From assembly GCA_964626565.1 (NCBI GenBank), contig CAZVFX010000196.1, positions 1 to 9,328 of the forward strand: a stretch of 9,328 bases of DNA, read 5' to 3'. The number at the start of each line of letters is the position of its first letter. Within the stretch, counting starts at the first letter, position 1. Position numbers and translations under genes: made by a program. Positions 5,494 to 9,328 of the stretch are shown piece after piece. The notes below the pieces were generated by a model, which was given only the letters and a program-made list of their open reading frames with translations, ran no database searches and was not told the DNA's origin. Source of the stretch: CAZVFX01 sp964626565. GTDB taxonomy: Bacteria; Myxococcota_A; UBA9042; CAIXZC01.

Positions 5494-7308
5494 CTACGGT
5501 ATCCAGCGGCAATGCGTGCCGCCGTCGTTCTTGTCGTCGAACGGGCCCTCGATCCGGGTCTCGTTGGTGCCGTCCGAGTTCACGGTCACACATCCCTGGT
5601 AGGTGGACCATTCCGTAAATACGATGACGTCGTCGGCGTTCCAGTCGGAGATCCCTTTCATCGCCTTGAACGGGCCGTCTTTGCCCTCACAGAGTTCCGT
5701 CCGTCCGTCGCCGTCGATGCCTATCTTGTTGACGCTCATGTCGTTTCCGCCCGGGAAGTTGTAGCCGAAAACGATATGTGTATCGTCGTGGCCGAACTCC
5801 GGGTCGTAGTCACCTACCGGCCAGTCGCCGGCCATTTGCGGAGCTTCCGGACCGCCATCCGTTACCTGGTGGTTGTCGGTCCCGTCGCTGTTCATCACCC
5901 AGACCTCGGTTTTCAGAACCAGCGTGCTGTCGGCCTTTCGTTCCCGGCGCTGATAGGTGACCATGGTTCCGTCGTTGGAGACGCCGATGTCTGACTGCCA
6001 GTTGGTGTCTTCACTCAGCTTCGCCAGACCTGTCCCGTCCGGCTTCATCTTGTAGATCTGGGTGTACCTTCCCGTGCTCATTGCGAAGTAGACCCACTGG
6101 CTGTCGGGAGACCAGTCGACGCCGCCGTAGCCGCTCCAATTCCAACTGGGGAGGAGTTGCCACTCCTCACCGTTTTCAAGGTCGAGAATCCACAGCGCCT
6201 GGGGGTCGAGCCCAACCACGTACACGCCATCGCCGTCGACGTCATCCGTATGGCGAGGAACTGCGATCATTTTCCGGTCGGGAGAGACGGCAGGATGCAG
6301 ATGCCCCCACCCGCTGTTCGTGATGCGGGTGGCGTTGGAGCCGTCGGCTTCCATGGTGTACACCTCGGAGTGGAGGAAGCCGTCGCGCCCTTCTTCATGG
6401 TGCCGCGTCGACACCATCACGACGGAGTCGGCTTCCCCCATGGACCCCAACTCGGCGCTGCTCTTGCTGATGGCGAAGTCGGGCGCGCTCCCGGTGGCCG
6501 AAATGGCCAGGTCATCCAGCCGCAGGATGCCGCTCGTTCCCGTCGTCTCCAGTCGAAGGGCCGCGGCATAGATGTCGTCCGGTACGTCGCACGTCTTCGA
6601 GAATGAGCTCCACTCTTCGTGGGATGCGCCCTCCTTCTGGCCGCACAGGGCCCCGTCCCAACCCGTCGGCCGCAACAGAGCTACGGTCAGCTTCAACCCC
6701 CTGTCGGCGCTGCTGCTGTGCATCCAGCCGGATATGGTGACCGAGCGATTCACTACTTGCCCCGTGTCCAGGTTCTGGGTCACCACCAACTGCTTCGGGC
6801 CCGGCTCCAGCGCCAGGGAGTAGTCGCCGCCGTGAGCGATTGAGTTGTCCGCGTACACAGACCCGCCGGAGCCGGCCGGCGAATACCACCCGTCGGTGTT
6901 CCCCTCCTCAAAGTCAGGGTTCAGCAGTATGCCCACGTCCGGGTTCACAACCGTATCCGCGCCGGTGTCCTCGGGTGTCCCCGCGTCCAGGCCGGCGTCC
7001 TCGGGTGTCCCCGCGTCCAGGCCGGCGTCCGCGGGTGTCCCCGCGTCTGCGCCGGCGTCCGTCGGTGTCCCAGTGTCCACTCCTGTGTCCTCGGGTGTCC
7101 CCGTGTCCGCACCGCTGTCGGAACCGATGTTCGTATCCGCATCTACACGCGGCTGGATGTCTGTCTCGACGTCTCCTCCGGTGGCCTGCTGGTCCGCCCC
7201 GGCGTCAACGGCCTTGGATGATTCTCCCGAGCAAGAGAGTGTGTTGAGCGTTGCCAGGGACAGAATGGCTACGCCCGTGACCACAGATATGTGGAGTCCC
7301 TTCTTCAT
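5494..7308 (-). CDS. Secreted lipoprotein: Asp-rich stalk, jelly-roll domain and six-bladed TolB-like propeller
   Basis: 604 residues, exported. The signal peptide has a KK start and a hydrophobic core and ends at Cys26 (LNTLSC; Thr at -3 makes the lipobox weak). Residues 30-127 are a stalk rich in Asp, Gly, Thr and Pro, including five 10-residue repeats (68-117). Residues 128-272 look like a carbohydrate-binding jelly roll of the CBM_4_9/galactose-binding type (LNPDFEEGNTDGW near the start, LRLDDLAIS at the end). Residues 294-604 form about six PD40/TolB-like blades with recurring xxDGTxxxxxT and D/VSPDxxxI motifs (for example ADGSNATRIT 321-330, WSPDSQWVYF 399-408, NSDGTDNHQVT 473-483). A role in binding surface polysaccharide or protein is inferred. 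Start at 7308 rather than 7356 because of the GGGGGAAG ribosome site and the promoter. An antisense frame overlaps but is a composition artefact. Confidence 0.88.
   Translation of the reverse strand: MKKGLHISVVTGVAILSLATLNTLSCSGESSKAVDAGADQQATGGDVETDIQPRVDADTNIGSDSGADTGTPEDTGVDTGTPTDAGADAGTPADAGLDAGTPEDAGLDAGTPEDTGADTVVNPDVGILLNPDFEEGNTDGWYSPAGSGGSVYADNSIAHGGDYSLALEPGPKQLVVTQNLDTGQVVNRSVTISGWMHSSSADRGLKLTVALLRPTGWDGALCGQKEGASHEEWSSFSKTCDVPDDIYAAALRLETTGTSGILRLDDLAISATGSAPDFAISKSSAELGSMGEADSVVMVSTRHHEEGRDGFLHSEVYTMEADGSNATRITNSGWGHLHPAVSPDRKMIAVPRHTDDVDGDGVYVVGLDPQALWILDLENGEEWQLLPSWNWSGYGGVDWSPDSQWVYFAMSTGRYTQIYKMKPDGTGLAKLSEDTNWQSDIGVSNDGTMVTYQRRERKADSTLVLKTEVWVMNSDGTDNHQVTDGGPEAPQMAGDWPVGDYDPEFGHDDTHIVFGYNFPGGNDMSVNKIGIDGDGRTELCEGKDGPFKAMKGISDWNADDVIVFTEWSTYQGCVTVNSDGTNETRIEGPFDDKNDGGTHCRWIP
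6958..7107. repeat. Five tandem 30-bp coding repeats in the lipoprotein stalk
   Basis: Five in-frame units encode DTGTPEDTGV, DTGTPTDAGA, DAGTPADAGL, DAGTPEDAGL and DAGTPEDTGA (residues 68-117). Neighbouring units are very similar in DNA, most clearly the third to fifth, as expected of a minisatellite that changes copy number by slippage without breaking the frame. Confidence 0.9.
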
Positions 7309-7340
7309 TTCGCTTCCCCCGATTGTGCCTATCTGGGTTG

Positions 7341-7369
7341 AGTATCCGGCAGACAATCCGGCGAGTCAA
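7341..7369 (-). promoter_or_regulatory. Predicted sigma-70 promoter of the six-bladed propeller lipoprotein gene
   Basis: Minus strand: TTGACT (7364-7369), a 17-bp spacer, and GATACT (7341-7346), 32 nt before the ATG. It sits in the 95-bp gap after the upstream lipoprotein gene, so this gene need not depend on read-through. Confidence 0.58.
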
Positions 7370-7403
7370 GAATTGGTGGGGTTGTTGACGCGGACCGGGC
7401 TTG

Positions 7404-9095
7404 CTAATAGAACCGCACCACAAAGGAATCACGGCCGCCGATGGGGACGAGAGGGCCGCCGCCCGGGTCAATGGTGCCGGCCGGTAACGGGTCGCCGTCC
7501 GAGGTGCCGTTGAACGTGCCGCCCAGAGCCAATGCGCCCGAGGGGGCTGCGGAGATCCAGTAGCCGAAGTCGTTGTCCGGTCCGCCGAAGGTGTAGGACC
7601 ACAGATGCTGGCCGTCTGAATCATAGGCCGCGGCCAGCGCATCAACCTCGTTGTTTCCCGGGCCCGCACCCGTCAGCTCTTCCCCGCCCAGGGACAGAGC
7701 CGGGCTGAAAAGCGCACCGGTGATGTACACGGTCTCATCGGGTCCCAGCGTAACCGACTTGGCCAGGTCCCATTCCACGCCCCCAAAACCGTGGGACCAC
7801 ACATGGTTGCCGTCGGTGTCCAACTTGATGAGGAAGATGTCGTGGCTCTCCACCGAACCCACGTGATAGATGTTCTCGCCGCCGAAATTGACCATCTCAC
7901 TTTGCAGCGACCCGGTGACGTACACATCGCCTGCGGGAGAGACGGCCAGGGCGTGTGCCGCGTCGTGTTTCTTCCCTCCGAAACTGCGGGCCCACAAAGG
8001 TTCGCCCGCAGGGTCCAGCTTGGCCACCCAGATGTCTCGTTCACCCGCACTGGTCAGTTCCTCCGCACCTACCGTCATTCCGTATACGCTGATGCCGCCG
8101 GTCACATAGACGTTGCCCGCATCATCCGCGGCGATGGAGTGGACATAATCGGCGCCCGGTCCGCCGAATGCGCGGGTCCAGATGGGGTCGCCCGCCGGAG
8201 TGAGCCTGGCAACCAATACGTCATGCTGAGCAGTGTCCTGGGAGTTCTGAACCGGGCCGGACCCCAGGTCAACGAAGGTCGAACTGAAACTGCCGCCCAC
8301 CAGCACGTTGTCTTCATAGTCAGCGGCCGCGGCCAGAAGCAACTCGTCCCCTTCGCCACCGAAAACGTTGCTGAACAACACCTCTCCCTCCTCGGATATC
8401 TTGGCATAGTATGCATCCAACCCTCCGAAGAGCTGATGGGATGTTTCGTCGAACGCAAAATGGTCGTCTTCCGGTTCGGCGATGGTCAGCCCCGCGATAA
8501 TGGCAGCACCCTTGGAGTCGAAAGCCGCGGCTCTCAGGCGGTCGTCCCCGGGACCGCCGTAAATGTTGGTCCATTGAGGTTGCCCGTCCGGGGCAAATCG
8601 GGACACAAAGACCTTACGTTTCGCCTCTACACCGGTTGACACCTGGAACACATCATCTACGTGGAATTCCGCACTGCCCGTGTGCCCTCCCACGACCACG
8701 GCGCCGTCGCTGGCGGTGGCCATGGCCAAGGCCATGTCAGCCATTTCTCCGCCTATGGAGTGAGCCCATAACGGCGAGGGAGGCTCACACTGCTGGCATA
8801 TTTCCCCATCGATGTGGTCCGTCCCACCATCGAGACCCGGGTCTGTTCCACCATCGAGACCCAGGTCTGTTCCACCATCCGAACCCAGGTCTGTCCCGCC
8901 ATCACTACCACCATCAAACTGAAGGTCTGTCTCACCATCTTCTCGTGCATCAAACGGCAGGTTTGTCCCACTATCGCTCCGCGTATCGGCTGGCAGGTCT
9001 AACCCGCTGTCGGAAGGCATGCTGCCGGCACTGGAGCACGCTGCCGGAAGCCACAGTGCGACGGCCAGCAAACAGCACGTTGTCGAGATGCGCAT
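7404..9095 (-). CDS. Secreted lipoprotein: Asp-rich stalk and seven-bladed SBBP-type propeller
   Basis: 563 residues, exported. The signal peptide MRISTTCCLLAVALWLPAAC ends at the likely lipidated Cys20 (lipobox imperfect, Pro at -3). Residues 28-94 are an Asp/Gly stalk made of 12-residue and then 8-residue repeats. Cys100 and Cys103 follow. The rest is seven units of about 65 residues, each starting with W/F-x-x-x-[FYI]-G-G (110, 175, 241, 306, 368, 433, 499) and carrying internal G-x-[VI]-x-[VI]-x-G strands and D-[VIA]-[FLW]-[VL]-[AIS]-[RK]-[LF] strands. This matches the SBBP/beta-propeller repeat family found in secreted proteins of Myxococcota and relatives. Seven units fit one closed ring. 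A surface adhesive or scaffolding role is inferred; no catalytic site is evident. Start at 9095, not 9152, from the GGGAGG site, the promoter, and homology of the leader to the gene starting at 318. Confidence 0.88.
   Translation of the reverse strand: MRISTTCCLLAVALWLPAACSSAGSMPSDSGLDLPADTRSDSGTNLPFDAREDGETDLQFDGGSDGGTDLGSDGGTDLGLDGGTDPGLDGGTDHIDGEICQQCEPPSPLWAHSIGGEMADMALAMATASDGAVVVGGHTGSAEFHVDDVFQVSTGVEAKRKVFVSRFAPDGQPQWTNIYGGPGDDRLRAAAFDSKGAAIIAGLTIAEPEDDHFAFDETSHQLFGGLDAYYAKISEEGEVLFSNVFGGEGDELLLAAAADYEDNVLVGGSFSSTFVDLGSGPVQNSQDTAQHDVLVARLTPAGDPIWTRAFGGPGADYVHSIAADDAGNVYVTGGISVYGMTVGAEELTSAGERDIWVAKLDPAGEPLWARSFGGKKHDAAHALAVSPAGDVYVTGSLQSEMVNFGGENIYHVGSVESHDIFLIKLDTDGNHVWSHGFGGVEWDLAKSVTLGPDETVYITGALFSPALSLGGEELTGAGPGNNEVDALAAAYDSDGQHLWSYTFGGPDNDFGYWISAAPSGALALGGTFNGTSDGDPLPAGTIDPGGGPLVPIGGRDSFVVRFY
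8811..9014. repeat. Coding repeats in the stalk: three 36-bp then four 24-bp units
   Basis: Residues 28-63 form three 12-residue units (SDSGLDLPADTR, SDSGTNLPFDAR, EDGETDLQFDGG). Residues 64-95 form four 8-residue units (SDGGTDLG twice, LDGGTDPG, LDGGTDHI). The short unit equals the long one minus four codons, so the array changed period while staying in frame. Confidence 0.85.
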
Positions 9096-9129
9096 GGTGG
9101 GGACCCTCCCGCCTGAATCGTTTGACTCC

Positions 9130-9159
9130 AGTCTACATTTTTGCGGCGTCACTTTCCAC
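9130..9159 (-). promoter_or_regulatory. Predicted sigma-70 promoter of the seven-bladed propeller lipoprotein gene
   Basis: Minus strand: GTGGAA (9154-9159), an 18-bp spacer, and TAGACT (9130-9135), 34 nt before the ATG. It is homologous in sequence and spacing to the promoter at 352-381. Confidence 0.52.
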
Positions 9160-9204
9160 CGACACGTATTCTTCCCTCCTCGCTCGGCTAACCATCAACG
9201 GCAG

Positions 9205-9246
9205 TTGAATCCTCGCACCCCATGGCTTAGGCTTGGGGACGCGAGG
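9205..9246 (+). promoter_or_regulatory. Inverted repeat overlapping a possible promoter of the YdeI-like gene
   Basis: Arms CCTCGC (9211-9216) with GCGAGG (9241-9246), and CCCCA (9218-9222) with TGGGG (9234-9238), are separated by an 11-base centre and small bulges. A possible promoter TTGAAT (9205-9210), 17 bp, TAGGCT (9228-9233) is embedded in it. The right arm abuts the ribosome site of the downstream gene. It could be an operator, a hairpin masking translation, or a hairpin ending transcripts; no T tract follows, which argues against an intrinsic terminator. Confidence 0.45.
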
Positions 9247-9254
9247 AGAAGGAC

Positions 9255-9328
9255 ATGCCTGAAATCGGCGAAACACGGCATTTCGAGACACGTGATGAAT
9301 GGCGTGTCTGGCTGGATGAATTCCATTC
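9255..9328 (+). CDS. YdeI/OmpD-associated family protein, first 24 codons (runs off the right edge)
   Basis: ATG at 9255 follows AGGAG (9244-9248) by six bases. The visible residues MPEIGETRHFETRDEWRVWL and then DEFH, with the next codon starting TC (Ser), resemble the N-terminus of the YdeI/OmpD-associated (OmdA) family, where an opening strand is followed by a Trp-Arg-x-Trp-Leu helix before a His-Ala/Ser segment. Members are small cytoplasmic proteins of unclear function, sometimes annotated as bacteriocin-protection proteins. It is divergent from the lipoprotein gene at 9095. The call rests on a short piece. Confidence 0.6.
   Translation, partial: MPEIGETRHFETRDEWRVWLDEFH

Noticed and set aside
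6958..7107. Regular 30-bp repeats considered as a CRISPR array
   Set aside because: There are no variable spacers; the units abut and are translated in frame as a protein stalk.
6845..7513. Plus-strand frame of 222 codons rich in VPAS/SSGV repeats
   Set aside because: It is the mirror image of the 30-bp stalk repeats; repeats of a multiple of three keep several frames open. The minus-strand gene has a promoter, ribosome site and signal peptide.
7791..8639. Plus-strand open frame of 282 codons
   Set aside because: It is antisense to the seven-bladed propeller gene, whose seven regular repeats fix the true frame and strand.

Overview
The window is GC-rich accessory or housekeeping-poor DNA from a bacterium that looks like a Myxococcota/'deltaproteobacterial' lineage. 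This is an inference from the secreted lipoproteins with long Asp-Gly-Thr-Pro stalks (repeats of the DAGTPEDAGL type), the SBBP-type and TolB-type beta-propellers, and an EFR1-type ferredoxin-flavodoxin protein that suggests an at least partly anaerobic life. No rRNA, tRNA, transposase or CRISPR array is visible.

Layout from left to right. (1) 1-318, minus strand: the first 106 codons of a Cys-rich lipoprotein that runs off the left edge. (2) 661-1995, minus: a complete AAA+ ATPase of the DUF4143 family with its own promoter. (3) 1996-4103: a repeat-rich stretch holding a complete MntA-HepT toxin-antitoxin operon (minus strand, 11-nt overlap, consensus -35 box). The operon sits between two copies of a 228-bp direct repeat, each built from about 97-bp tandem units. 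Beyond the second copy lies a 126-bp fragment of a second mntA, 3 mismatches away from the intact gene. (4) 4104-5467, plus: an EFR1-type flavodoxin/2x[4Fe-4S] protein followed by a small low-molecular-weight protein-tyrosine-phosphatase homologue. (5) 5494-9095, minus: two large secreted lipoproteins, a jelly-roll plus six-bladed TolB-like propeller and a seven-bladed SBBP propeller, each with an Asp-rich repeat stalk. (6) 9255-9328, plus: the first codons of a YdeI/OmpD-associated family protein, preceded by a large inverted repeat.

How the parts relate. The MntA-HepT pair works as a unit: HepT is a HEPN RNase and MntA the nucleotidyltransferase that inactivates it. The direct repeats and the mntA remnant show that this module has been duplicated and partly deleted. 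The lipoprotein genes at the two ends of the window share a homologous promoter, leader and signal peptide, so they are members of one expanding lipoprotein family. I see no multi-gene pathway connecting the ATPase, EFR1, phosphatase and lipoproteins.

Promoters of sigma-70 type (17-18 bp spacers) can be read by eye upstream of six genes. They are predictions only.
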